From Enemella evansiae (GTDB lineage Bacteria > Actinomycetota > Actinomycetes > Propionibacteriales > Propionibacteriaceae), in the NCBI RefSeq assembly GCF_002250705.1, contig NZ_NMVP01000036.1, positions 62,001 to 126,000 of the forward strand: DNA of 64,000 nt, given 5' to 3'. The notes under the pieces are model-generated. The model ran no database searches and was not told the origin of the DNA. It saw nothing but the letters and a program-made list of their open reading frames with translations. Both the position numbers and the translations under genes were made by a program. This document shows positions 9,023-17,097 of the stretch, in pieces; the stretch's first letter is position 1, and each line of letters opens with the position of its first letter.

Positions 9023-9028
9023 AGACTA
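9023..9028 (-). promoter_or_regulatory. -10 element, leaderless-type promoter of the alarmone synthetase gene
   Basis: TAGTCT on the minus strand is followed by six bases (CGGAGC) and then the ATG at 9016. Spacing matches the menF, menG, menC and menE arrangements. A leaderless mRNA is inferred. Confidence 0.55.
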
Positions 9029-9078
9029 CGACGGCGCCCGGGCGGACACCGACGTTCACCGGTGATGTGAGGGATGAC

Positions 9079-10719
9079 TCAGGGGCGTACCCCGCAGCCC
9101 AGGAAGATCGCGATCAGCCTGGCACCGGGATCGACGACCCCGCGTCCGGCCTCGCCGACGTAGCTGCCGCGCCCGCGCCGGGCGACGAGTTCGGAGGTCT
9201 GTTCGGCGGCCCGGTCGGCGGCCTCGGCGGCGGCCCGGATCGCCTCATCGAGGGAGCCGTCGGCGTCCGCGACCCGCTGGGCGGCCTCGGCGGCCGGCAC
9301 CATCGCATCGACCATCGTCTTGTCACCGACCTCGGCGCCGCCGAGTTCGCGTACCCGGTCGGCCGCGGTCCGCAGCGCCTCGGCGTACGCCCCGGGGTCG
9401 CCGCCGATGCCGCGGGCGAGGGTACGCAGCCAGAGCGCCAGCAGCGGACCGGAGGTGCCCCCGACGCCGGCGAAGGCGCGGGACAGGGCGACGAAGGCGT
9501 CACCACCGGCGCGGTAGCGGCCCAGTGCGGTACGCAGGTTGGGTCCGAAGTCGCCGTCACCGGACTGCCGGTCCAGTTCGCCGAGTTCGTCGGCACGTTC
9601 ACCGGCCCGCTCGACGAAGCGGTCGATCCAGTCGGTGGCGGCCTCGCTGCCCTCCTCCTCCGCGGCGGCGGCGGTGGTCTCGTCGGCGGTGATGGTGGCG
9701 GGTTTCGGCTGCGCGGCCGGCACGCCGGCCAGTCGGGTTCCGCGCCAGTGGGCGGTCTGCACCGGAGCATCCCACCAGCGCTGCAGTTCGTCATCGAGCA
9801 GCAGCACGGTGAGCGACAGACCACGCATGTCGAGTGAGGTGACCAGGTCGTCCACGATCGCCCGGGAGACCTCGATGCCGCGCCGGTCCAGTTCGGCCAG
9901 CGCGTAGCCGGCGGCCGCGTCCAGTTCCAGTGGCGTGGTCGCGCCGAGCCCGTTGACCGCCAGCAGGACCGGTGATTCCAGCGGCAGGTCGTCGGCGAGA
10001 GTGTCCAGCATCCGGCGTACCAGTGCCTCGAGCGGTTCGGTGCGGATCCGGTCGGTACCGCGTTCGCCGTGGATGCCGACCCCGAACTCGATCTCGTCGG
10101 CACCCAGCTCGAAGGCGGGTTCGGCGGTGAAGTTGGAGCCGGCCGCCACCGCCGCGCCGACGCTGCGGGAGCGGTCCACGACCCGCTGCCCGAGCTCGGC
10201 CAGTTCGGCGAGAGGGCGGCCCTCCTCGGCGGCGGCCCCGCAGATCTTCTCGACCAGCACGGTGGCGACGGTGCCGCGCCGCCCGGGCGTACTCCCCCGC
10301 TCCGCGGACGGCACGTCGTCGTCGACGAGCACGCTCGCCACCTCGACCCCGCGGTCGCGGCACTCGTCGGCGGCCAGCGCGAAGTTGATCACGTCGCCGG
10401 TGTAGTTCTTCACGATCTGCAGTACGCCCCGGCCGGCGTCGGCGGCCAGCATCGCGGCCCGCACCTGATCGGCGGACGGGCTGGAGAAGACCTCACCGGG
10501 CACGGCGGCATCCAGCATCCCGACGCCGACGAACCCGGCGTGCAGCGGCTCGTGCCCGGACCCGCCGCCGGAGACGAGCGCGACCTTGTCGGTGGCCGGT
10601 TCGGCGCGCAGCACGAACCGCGGGTCCTCATGCAGGGCGACCAGATCGGCGTTCACCGCACAGAATCCGCGCAGCCCGTCGTTGACCGCTTCGCTGCCAC
10701 TCACCAGATGCCGGGTCAT
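9079..10719 (-). CDS. dihydroxyacetone kinase, DhaK-DhaL fusion
   Basis: The 546-residue protein joins both halves of an ATP-dependent dihydroxyacetone kinase. Residues about 1-330 are DhaK: GGGSGHEPLHAGFVG with His56, and the FGVGIHGERG segment with His217, the expected covalent substrate ligand. An Ala/Glu-rich linker (about 340-362) leads to DhaL, whose metal-ATP acidic residues appear in LDRQSGDGDFGPNL (Asp383, Asp388, Asp390). The fusion implies ATP rather than PTS phosphate as donor. Many relatives read GDGDHG or GDGDCG; here Phe follows the last Asp. AAGGAG precedes the ATG. A LysR gene lies 70 bases upstream on the same strand. Confidence 0.93.
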   Translation of the reverse strand: MTRHLVSGSEAVNDGLRGFCAVNADLVALHEDPRFVLRAEPATDKVALVSGGGSGHEPLHAGFVGVGMLDAAVPGEVFSSPSADQVRAAMLAADAGRGVLQIVKNYTGDVINFALAADECRDRGVEVASVLVDDDVPSAERGSTPGRRGTVATVLVEKICGAAAEEGRPLAELAELGQRVVDRSRSVGAAVAAGSNFTAEPAFELGADEIEFGVGIHGERGTDRIRTEPLEALVRRMLDTLADDLPLESPVLLAVNGLGATTPLELDAAAGYALAELDRRGIEVSRAIVDDLVTSLDMRGLSLTVLLLDDELQRWWDAPVQTAHWRGTRLAGVPAAQPKPATITADETTAAAAEEEGSEAATDWIDRFVERAGERADELGELDRQSGDGDFGPNLRTALGRYRAGGDAFVALSRAFAGVGGTSGPLLALWLRTLARGIGGDPGAYAEALRTAADRVRELGGAEVGDKTMVDAMVPAAEAAQRVADADGSLDEAIRAAAEAADRAAEQTSELVARRGRGSYVGEAGRGVVDPGARLIAIFLGCGVRP

Positions 10720-10789
10720 CGCCGACCAACTCCTTCGTCCGATTTCCCAATCAGCCTAGGGAATCCGCCGCGCGCGGAACGAGGTGGGG

Positions 10790-11725
10790 TCAGCAGACGT
10801 GGATCCGCTGGCGCTGCACCTTCGGCGACTTCGTGGTGAGCTGCTTGGCCGCCTTGCGGAGCGCGGTGTGCAGGGTGACGACCTCGGGACGCTCGGCCTC
10901 GCTCTCGGGGACCAGCACCGACACCTGGCGGCGTACCCCGTTGGTGATGCCCAGCGGAACCATGCCCGGGGTCTCCTGACCGAGCACCGCGAGCGCGGGG
11001 CGCATCGCCACCCCGATTCCCTTGCTCACCATGATCTGGGTCATCTTCGGGTCGTCGGTGGACATCAGGATCTCGGGGTTGAAGCCACGTTCCCGGCAGA
11101 CGGTGATCAGTTCCTGGCGGCACTTCGGGCAGCCGCCGATCCAGGTCGACTCGGCGGCCTCCTCCAGCGCCACCGCCCCGCGATCGGCCAGCGGGTGGTC
11201 GTCGGCGACCAGCAGCACGAACTCCTCGTCGAGGATCGGCAGTTCGACCTGACCGCGGCCGGTCTCGTCCTCGGGATAGGAGAAGGTGATCAGCACATCG
11301 GCCTGGCCGGAGCGCAGCAGGTCGAAGGAGGCCGGCGGTTCGGCGTCCAGCACCTTGACCCGCAGCCGCTCGTCGTCGGCGAGCATCGAGGCCACCGCCT
11401 CGGGCACCAGGGCGGCGTTCGCGGAGGGGAAGGACGCCAGCCCGAGCTCGATCAGATCGTCGCGGTTCACCGCCTCGCGGACCTGTTCGACGACGAACCG
11501 CCAGCTGGAGAGGGTCGACTCGGCGTACGACTGCAGGGTGCGGCCGGCCGCGGTCAGCTCGATCCGGCCGCCCTCACGGGTGAACAGCTGGGCGTCGAGC
11601 ACCCGCTCGAGGGCCTTGATCTGCTGGCTCACCGTCGGCTGGCTGAAGTTCAGCCGCCGCGCGGCCGCGGAGATGCTGCCGGTGTGCACCACCGCGAGGA
11701 AGACCTCGAGCAACTTCGTGTCCAT
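10790..11725 (-). CDS. LysR family transcriptional regulator
   Basis: The 311-residue regulator has the N-terminal winged helix typical of LysR proteins: LEVFLAVVHTGSISAAARRLNFSQPTVSQQIKALE in overlapping segments at residues 6-40. A periplasmic-binding-like effector domain follows. The effector domain contains a CPKC pair near residue 200 (STWIGGCPKCRQEL) and the protein ends in HVC, which may allow metal or thiol sensing (inference). It precedes the dihydroxyacetone kinase gene and may control it, although LysR regulators often act on divergent genes. No Shine-Dalgarno is present; GACAAT lies six bases before the ATG. Confidence 0.9.
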   Translation of the reverse strand: MDTKLLEVFLAVVHTGSISAAARRLNFSQPTVSQQIKALERVLDAQLFTREGGRIELTAAGRTLQSYAESTLSSWRFVVEQVREAVNRDDLIELGLASFPSANAALVPEAVASMLADDERLRVKVLDAEPPASFDLLRSGQADVLITFSYPEDETGRGQVELPILDEEFVLLVADDHPLADRGAVALEEAAESTWIGGCPKCRQELITVCRERGFNPEILMSTDDPKMTQIMVSKGIGVAMRPALAVLGQETPGMVPLGITNGVRRQVSVLVPESEAERPEVVTLHTALRKAAKQLTTKSPKVQRQRIHVC

Positions 11726-11731
11726 GATCGG

Positions 11732-11737
11732 ATTGTC
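11732..11737 (-). promoter_or_regulatory. possible -10 element of a leaderless lysR-type gene
   Basis: GACAAT on the minus strand lies six bases (CCGATC) before the ATG at 11725. It lacks the first T of the TANNNT consensus, so this is weaker than the other leaderless-type sites. Confidence 0.4.
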
Positions 11738-11754
11738 GCACGTTCGTCCAATTC

Positions 11755-13410
11755 CTACCGGCCCTTGGCGCGGGCCCGCTGGGCCCGGGCCTTCTCCAAC
11801 TCCTTCTGCTGCTCCTCGCGCTGCTCCTGCAGCTTGTCCATGTCGAAGTTGCCCATCACGAACCAGTACGCGATCGCGGCGATCACGGTGGAGATCAGCC
11901 AGTGCCCGCCGAACGCGAGCGGGGCGGTGATCAGCAGCACCACCTCGAAACCACGGACCAGGTTGGCGAACATGCCGGTCGGCATGGCGCCGGCCTGGGT
12001 GGCGAGCATCGGTTTGCCGAAGTCGATCGGTTTGGCGGCGGTCCAGCGGGCGGCGCCGAGTACGCCGGCGACCGCGGTGACCAGCGCGGTCGGGAGGGCG
12101 TCGGTGATCTGGGTGCTGCCCACCCCGGCCAGCGCGGGCAGGGTGACGACGGACCAGATCAGCCCGGCGACCGCCGGGATCATCAGCGAGGCCCGGCGCA
12201 GCTCCTGCTCGGTGAACGGGAAGGCGCGGGCCAGGCCGAGGGTCCGGGTGAGCACCCGCAGGGTGCCCATCAGCGGGATGAGGGCGCCGAAGAGGGCCAG
12301 CGCGGAGACCATCGGGGTGAAGCTGCCGAACCCGAGCGCGACGCAGGCGTACGGCACCACGATCGAGGCGAGCACCGGCCCGAACGCGCTGGGGGTGCGC
12401 AGCAGCCGCAGCAGATCCCGGCGTACCAGGGCGCCGAGGCCCAGCCCGGAGCCCTTCCGGGGCCGCACGTGGCCGCGTTCCATCGCCCGCCGCTCGACGA
12501 CGATGTCGCGGGCCAGGCCGAGGTCGAGGGCATACATCGCACCCGCCATCCCGGAGACCAGCGACCCGCCCGAGACCAGCCGGGCGCGGCGGATCCGGTT
12601 CAACCGGGTGAGCGCCAGCGCGCCGGCGAGCAGCAGCACCGCGACACCGGCCGCCGCCACCACCGCGGTCACCAGCAGCTCGCGGTCGTTGGTGATGGTC
12701 AGCGCGAACCAGCCGGCGGCGATCCCGACGACCATGATGAGCGCACCGACCGCGACCAGGGTGAGCAGCACCGTCGCGGTGCGGGTGATCCAGCCCCGCT
12801 CGAGGCCCTGTTCGGCGGCCGCGAAGGCGACCATGGCGGCCGCCGCGAGCCCGGTGGCGATCGCCCAGGCACCGATCAGCACCGGGGTGGAACCGGTCAG
12901 GGCGGCGATCAGCGCACCCGCCGCGAGGCCGACGAGCAGCGCGATGCCCAGCGCCTTGACGAACCGGCCGCGCAGCAGCCGGGACCGGTTGATCGGCGCA
13001 TCGAAGATCCAGAACCCCTCGGCGGCCGAGGCCAGTACCGGCCCGAACAGCCGGGCGGTGGCGAGCGCCAGGGCGAGGACCGCGGCGAGCACCGCGAACG
13101 GCAACAGGGTCCGGGCGGACTGGCAGCTGGCGGCGGCGCAGGCGGCCGAGGTCGTCTGGACGCGCATCACCAGCGCGACGAGCATCCCGCCGAGCACCAG
13201 GACCGCGAGCACCACGACATAGCCGTCCTGGATCGCCTCGAACAGCGTCTTGGTCGCGCGGCCGCGGCGGAAGTCGTCGACCAGCCGGGACAGCGCCCGC
13301 TCGTCCACCTCATGGGTCGACCAGGTCTTCCGGGTGGCCGGGCTGGGATCGACCCGGGGATCGGGTTCGATCGCGGGATCCGGGTCGACCGTGCGGTCCG
13401 GCTCGCTCAT
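11755..13410 (-). CDS. DUF6297-like ABC transporter membrane subunit
   Basis: The 551-residue integral membrane protein has about twelve hydrophobic segments between residues 60 and 510. A charged Asp/Pro-rich N-terminus (VDPDPAIEPDPRVDPSP) precedes them and a Gln/Glu/Lys/Arg tail (KLQEQREEQQKELEKARAQ) that may form a coiled coil follows. No catalytic motif is visible. It overlaps the preceding ABC ATPase gene by ATGA, so the two probably form one transporter. It resembles the actinobacterial DUF6297 family in size and layout; the family name is from recall, and the transported molecule is unknown. Confidence 0.75.
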   Translation of the reverse strand: MSEPDRTVDPDPAIEPDPRVDPSPATRKTWSTHEVDERALSRLVDDFRRGRATKTLFEAIQDGYVVVLAVLVLGGMLVALVMRVQTTSAACAAASCQSARTLLPFAVLAAVLALALATARLFGPVLASAAEGFWIFDAPINRSRLLRGRFVKALGIALLVGLAAGALIAALTGSTPVLIGAWAIATGLAAAAMVAFAAAEQGLERGWITRTATVLLTLVAVGALIMVVGIAAGWFALTITNDRELLVTAVVAAAGVAVLLLAGALALTRLNRIRRARLVSGGSLVSGMAGAMYALDLGLARDIVVERRAMERGHVRPRKGSGLGLGALVRRDLLRLLRTPSAFGPVLASIVVPYACVALGFGSFTPMVSALALFGALIPLMGTLRVLTRTLGLARAFPFTEQELRRASLMIPAVAGLIWSVVTLPALAGVGSTQITDALPTALVTAVAGVLGAARWTAAKPIDFGKPMLATQAGAMPTGMFANLVRGFEVVLLITAPLAFGGHWLISTVIAAIAYWFVMGNFDMDKLQEQREEQQKELEKARAQRARAKGR

Positions 13411-14195
13411 CGCTTCTTCCGTCCGTGCGAGGGCTTCGGCTTCTGCTTGGGTTTCTGCTGCTGTTTCACCGGTTGCTTGGCACCGGCCTGGTTCGTCCCG
13501 GGCTCGGCGGGCTGCACGATCGCGTCGCCGGTCTCGGCGTCCTCGCGGAGCGGGTCACGGTCGCCGCCGAGGCGTACCACCCGGGTCGCGACCTGCTCGA
13601 CCAGATGCGGTTCGTGGCTGGCGAAGACGATCGCCAATCCGTTGGCGAGCTCGGTACGCAGCCGATCGGCGAGCCAGTGCACCCCCTCGACGTCGAGCCG
13701 CTGCTCCGGTTCGTCGAGGACCAGCAGCCGGCGCGGCCGGACGAAGGCGGTGGCCAGCGCGAGCCGACGCCGCTGGCCCGAGGAGAGGGTGCCGGGCAGC
13801 TGGCCGGCCTGCGGTACCAGCTGGACCTCGTGCAGGATCTCATCGACCGCGGCGTCCGGGTCGTCGATGCCGTGCGCCCGGGCCAGCAGGTCGAGATGTT
13901 CGACCACGCTCAGGTCGGGAAAGAAGTCGAGATCGTCGATCACGGTGGCGACATTGCGCCGGATCTCCCGCGAGGTCTCCGACATCTTCTCCCCGAGCAC
14001 CGTGATGCTGCCGTCGCTGGGCTTGTCGGCACCGATCAGCATGCGCAGCACGGTCGACTTGCCGGCGCCGTTGCGACCGGTCAGCGCCACCGCCTCCCCG
14101 GCCGCCACCTCAAGGTTGAAGTTGTCGACGATGGAGCTGGGACCGAAGGACTTCTTCAGCCCGCTCACCTTGAGAACGGTCTCGGGTTTGGCCAT
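13407..14195 (-). CDS. ABC transporter ATP-binding protein
   Basis: The 262-residue ATPase has Walker A LTGRNGAGKSTVLRML, the Q-loop region, the signature LSSGQRRRLALA, Walker B RRLLVLDEPEQRLD and the switch histidine in FASHEPHLV. The C-terminal 40 residues are a basic Lys/Gln/Pro tail (KQPVKQQQKPKQKPKPS) outside the usual fold. An earlier in-frame ATG at 14222 exists, but GGGAG at 14206-14210 fits the ATG at 14195. It drives the adjacent DUF6297-type membrane subunit. Bacitracin- or polymer-export-type transporters are the closest functional analogy (inference). Confidence 0.9.
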   Translation of the reverse strand: MAKPETVLKVSGLKKSFGPSSIVDNFNLEVAAGEAVALTGRNGAGKSTVLRMLIGADKPSDGSITVLGEKMSETSREIRRNVATVIDDLDFFPDLSVVEHLDLLARAHGIDDPDAAVDEILHEVQLVPQAGQLPGTLSSGQRRRLALATAFVRPRRLLVLDEPEQRLDVEGVHWLADRLRTELANGLAIVFASHEPHLVEQVATRVVRLGGDRDPLREDAETGDAIVQPAEPGTNQAGAKQPVKQQQKPKQKPKPSHGRKKR

Positions 14196-14283
14196 GGCTG
14201 CGATTCTCCCGCGCTTCGCCAACTGTTACCAATCGGCTCGCCCCCCCACGCTGACCGAGCGAGCGCCAGCGAGTCGAGGTCAC

Positions 14284-14289
14284 TAGGGT
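14284..14289 (+). promoter_or_regulatory. -10 element of a probable leaderless menG promoter
   Basis: TAGGGT is followed by six bases (GGTCGG) and the GTG of menG at 14296, with no ribosome binding site between. The surrounding CTAGGGTGG also occurs at 32181, where it is the -10 of a promoter with a normal leader. Confidence 0.55.
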
Positions 14290-14295
14290 GGTCGG

Positions 14296-14997
14296 GTGCC
14301 GAAGTCCGACTACCGCGCCACGCTCGCCAAGCGCCGCGCCGACGTGTCCGCCATGTTCGACCGGGTCGCCCAGCGCTACGACGTGATGAACGACGTGATG
14401 ACGATGGGCCAGATCCGGCGGTGGCGCCGGCTGGTGCAGGAATCGATCGACCCGAAGCCCGGGCAGCGGATCCTCGATCTGGCCGCCGGCACCGGCACCT
14501 CGAGCCGCCCGCTCGCCGACGCCGGTGCACTGGTGGTGCCGACCGATCTGTCGCTGGGGATGCTCAAGGTCGGCAAGGAGCATCATCCCGATCTGCCGTT
14601 CCTGGCCGGTGACGCCCTGGCGCTGCCGTTCGCCGACGGCGTCTTCGATGCGGTGACCATCTCCTATGGCTTGCGCAATGTCGAGCACACCCTGGCCGCG
14701 CTGACCGAGATGCGCCGGGTGACCCGGCCCGGTGGCCGGTTGGTGGTGGCGGAGTTCTCCACCCCGACCGCGGCCCCGGTCCGGCTGGGTTATCAGCAGC
14801 TGGTGCTGCGGGCGCTGCCGGAGCTGGCGAAGGTCGCCTCGTCGAACCCGTCGGCGTACCACTATCTGATCGAATCGATCCGCGCCTGGCCGGATCAGCG
14901 CGGGCTGGCCGATCTGATGGTGCAGGCCGGCTGGACCCGGGTCGAGTGGCGCAATCTGTTCGGCGGCGTGGTGGCGCTGCATCGGGCGGTCGCCTGA
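14296..14997 (+). CDS. menG: demethylmenaquinone methyltransferase
   Basis: The 233-residue class I SAM methyltransferase adds the C-2 methyl group to demethylmenaquinone, the last ring modification. UbiE/MenG features are all present: FDRVAQRYDVMNDVMTMGQ at the start, the SAM motif ILDLAAGTGTSSRP, the acidic post-motif PTDLSLGML, the DAVTISYGLRNVEHT segment and GGRLVVAEFSTP. Length is standard. The gene is transcribed divergently from the ABC ATPase and followed after one base by a nuclease gene, which is probably co-transcribed. Confidence 0.93.
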   Translation: MPKSDYRATLAKRRADVSAMFDRVAQRYDVMNDVMTMGQIRRWRRLVQESIDPKPGQRILDLAAGTGTSSRPLADAGALVVPTDLSLGMLKVGKEHHPDLPFLAGDALALPFADGVFDAVTISYGLRNVEHTLAALTEMRRVTRPGGRLVVAEFSTPTAAPVRLGYQQLVLRALPELAKVASSNPSAYHYLIESIRAWPDQRGLADLMVQAGWTRVEWRNLFGGVVALHRAVA

Positions 14998-14998
14998 G

Positions 14999-16726
14999 GT
15001 GCCCGCACCACTGGTGCTGGACGCCTGGGCGGCACAGACCTGCCCGGTGAAGACCTGGTACGCCCACAGCCCCGGTGTGGCGGCGCCCGAGCCGCGCCCG
15101 GACGAGTCGCTGCGGGAGTCCTTCGCCGGCGGGCAGTCGCTGGTCGATGAGGTCCTCGACAGCATCCTCCGGCAGGCCCGCGGCCCGGTGATCGATCTGC
15201 GGCCGCTGACCGATCGGCCAGTCGAGGAGCAGCTGGCGGCCTGCCGCGCCGCACTGGCGTCCGGACCGCTGCTGATCATCGGCGGACTGCTGCCCGGGCC
15301 CCCGAACGGTCACCGCAGTGGCCGGCCGCATCTGCTGGTCCGCGGCACGGACACCGATGACGCCCGGCCCGGCTTCCACCCGGTGCAGATCAAACGGCGC
15401 CGGCTCACCGAGCCCCGGATCGGTGACCGGTCGCCGATCCGGGTCAGCCGCCTGGCGCATCCGTCCCCGGACGCGGCGCGGGCGCTGGCGGAGCGCACGC
15501 TGAAACCGCCGCGCGACCGCGACGGATACCTGTTGCAGCTCGCGCACTACTGGCGGTTGCTGCAGTCCACCGGGTACGCCGCGCCGGAGCCGCCGCTGGC
15601 CGGGGTGATCGGCACCGACGAGTACCGGTTCGACCCCGACGGCGAGCCGGCGCATGGGATCGGCTGGATCCCGCTGGACGTACCGCTGGTGCGTACCTTC
15701 TCCCGCTCCAGCGACACCGGCTGGCGGCTGCGTACCGCCCTGGAGCGCTATGACCACGAGTTCGACTTCCGGCTGAAGGTCGCCGAGACCGCGCGGGCCG
15801 GCGGGCCACAGCTGGTGCAGCCGATCCGCAACCGGGAGTGCCAGTCCTGCGCCTGGTGGCAGCGCTGCGAACCGGTGCTCGGCGCGGACGACATCTCGGT
15901 GCGGATCGACAAGACCCCGCTCGATGTCCGCGAGATCGGCGTCCTGCGCGGGCTCGGCATCAGGACGGTGACCGAACTCGCCGCGACCGAGCTGGCGGAG
16001 CTGAAACCGCGCTATCTGCCGGAGGTGCGGCACCGCGAGGGGGCCGAGAAACGGATCGAGAACGCGCATCGCCGGGCCCGGTTGATGCTGGCCGGGGTGG
16101 AGCTGGAGCGGGTCACCACCGGTCCGATCGACGTGCCGGCGGCGGAGATCGAGGTCGATCTGGACCTGGAGACCTCCGCCGACGACCGGATCTATCTGTG
16201 GGGCTTCTGGGTGCACGACCGGCGCCCCGGGGCGGAGACGAGCGAGCCGCGGTTCGTGGAGTTCAGCGCGTGGTCCGATCTGGACGCCGACGGCGAGCAG
16301 GCGCTCGCCGTGCGCGCGCTCGGCTGGCTGCGGGAGCTGGCGGGATCGGCCGAGGTGCGGGTCTACCACTATTCGCCCTTCGAGGTGCACCACGTGCAAC
16401 GGCTCGCCGCGGCCGCCCCGGACCATCCGGTGCTCGCTTGGGCGCTCGACCACACTGCCGAGTGGTGCGACCTGTTCACCGTGGTCCGGGACCACTACTT
16501 CGGTACGCGAGGGCTCGGGCTCAAGGTGGTGGCGACCCTGGGCGCCGGTTTCCGCTGGCGGGATGAGGAACCCGGCGGCCTGGCCTCGCAGGCCTGGTTC
16601 GCCGAAGCCTGTCACGGCCCCACCCCCGAGGCCCGTTCCGCCGCCCGGCAACGCGTGCTGGACTACAACGAGGACGACGTCCGCGCCACCTGGCGCCTGC
16701 GCCACTGGCTCCGCGCCCAGCCCTGA
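14999..16726 (+). CDS. TM0106 family RecB-like putative nuclease
   Basis: The 575-residue protein has two parts. The N-terminal half resembles a Cas4/RecB PD-(D/E)XK nuclease with a likely iron-sulfur site: an early cysteine (QTCPVKTWY) and the cluster RECQSCAWWQRC near residue 283. The C-terminal half is an RNase H-like 3'-5' exonuclease domain with acidic residues in AEIEVDLDLETSADD and LDYNEDDVRATWRL. A helix-hairpin-like segment (GLGIRTVTELAATE) sits between. A DNA-repair role is inferred. GTG at 14999 follows the menG stop by one base. It ends just before a block of repeats. Confidence 0.82.
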   Translation: MPAPLVLDAWAAQTCPVKTWYAHSPGVAAPEPRPDESLRESFAGGQSLVDEVLDSILRQARGPVIDLRPLTDRPVEEQLAACRAALASGPLLIIGGLLPGPPNGHRSGRPHLLVRGTDTDDARPGFHPVQIKRRRLTEPRIGDRSPIRVSRLAHPSPDAARALAERTLKPPRDRDGYLLQLAHYWRLLQSTGYAAPEPPLAGVIGTDEYRFDPDGEPAHGIGWIPLDVPLVRTFSRSSDTGWRLRTALERYDHEFDFRLKVAETARAGGPQLVQPIRNRECQSCAWWQRCEPVLGADDISVRIDKTPLDVREIGVLRGLGIRTVTELAATELAELKPRYLPEVRHREGAEKRIENAHRRARLMLAGVELERVTTGPIDVPAAEIEVDLDLETSADDRIYLWGFWVHDRRPGAETSEPRFVEFSAWSDLDADGEQALAVRALGWLRELAGSAEVRVYHYSPFEVHHVQRLAAAAPDHPVLAWALDHTAEWCDLFTVVRDHYFGTRGLGLKVVATLGAGFRWRDEEPGGLASQAWFAEACHGPTPEARSAARQRVLDYNEDDVRATWRLRHWLRAQP

Positions 16727-16728
16727 CG

Positions 16729-16799
16729 CCCGCACGTTCATCGAGTAGCCAGCCATGCGCAGCGAAGCGGAGCAATGGCTGGCGTGTCGAGATGAACCC
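16729..16799. repeat. 71-bp palindromic repeat, tandem copy A
   Basis: Begins CCCGCACGTTCATCGAGTAG and ends GTGTCGAGATGAACCC. The outer arms GTTCATC/GATGAAC and inner arms CCAGCCAT/ATGGCTGG can form a long hairpin. It is identical base for base to the copy eight bases downstream. It starts a few bases after the nuclease stop codon. Confidence 0.9.
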
Positions 16800-16806
16800 T
16801 ACCCCT

Positions 16807-16877
16807 CCCGCACGTTCATCGAGTAGCCAGCCATGCGCAGCGAAGCGGAGCAATGGCTGGCGTGTCGAGATGAACCC
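16807..16877. repeat. 71-bp palindromic repeat, tandem copy B
   Basis: An exact duplicate of 16729-16799, separated by the seven-base spacer TACCCCT. Perfect identity suggests a recent duplication or ongoing homogenisation. No open reading frame spans it convincingly. Confidence 0.9.
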
Positions 16878-16941
16878 CGTACGCCGGCTGAGCGAGCGAG
16901 GTACGAGCGAGACGAGGCCAAGCACCTCGCAGACCCGTTCG

Positions 16942-17009
16942 TGAAACCACCCAACGATGCGCGAAACCCCTGCTGCAGTAGGGGTTTCACGCCAGGAAGG
17001 GTGGTTTCA
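16942..17009. terminator. nested inverted repeat, likely bidirectional terminator
   Basis: Outer 11-base arms TGAAACCACCC (16942-16952) and GGGTGGTTTCA (16999-17009) are perfectly complementary. They enclose a second hairpin, 16963-16988, with arms GAAACCCC and GGGGTTTC around a CTGCAG core. The structure sits between the convergent nuclease and siderophore ATPase genes. There is no strong U-tract, as is usual in actinobacteria. Confidence 0.7.
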
Positions 17010-17044
17010 GCTCGTGGCACCGGTACCGACCGCCGTGGGACCGG

Positions 17045-17085
17045 GTTCATCTCGACACGCTCGCTGCGCGAGCTACTCGATGAAC
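17045..17085. repeat. palindromic REP-like element, short form
   Basis: A 41-bp palindrome with arms GTTCATCTCGACACGCTCGC and GCGAGCTACTCGATGAAC around TGC. It is nearly the same sequence as the element inside menE. It lies 12 bases before the 3' end of the siderophore ATPase gene. The interval 16727-17097 holds only repeats and hairpins; I see no gene there. Confidence 0.85.
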
Positions 17086-17097
17086 GTGAGGAACGGC

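Noticed and set aside
14236..14282. Degenerate copy of the palindromic repeat before menG
   Set aside because: Shares only GAGCGAGCG and GTCGAGGTCA-like pieces and has no paired outer arms, so it is too weak to call.
10784..14286. Two overlapping long plus-strand frames (about 800 codons each)
   Set aside because: Antisense to the LysR, DUF6297-like and ABC ATPase genes, with biased composition and no recognisable domains.
16729..16877. Possible CRISPR array from two identical 71-bp repeats
   Set aside because: Only two copies, a seven-base spacer, strong internal palindromes and related dispersed copies elsewhere; no cas genes.
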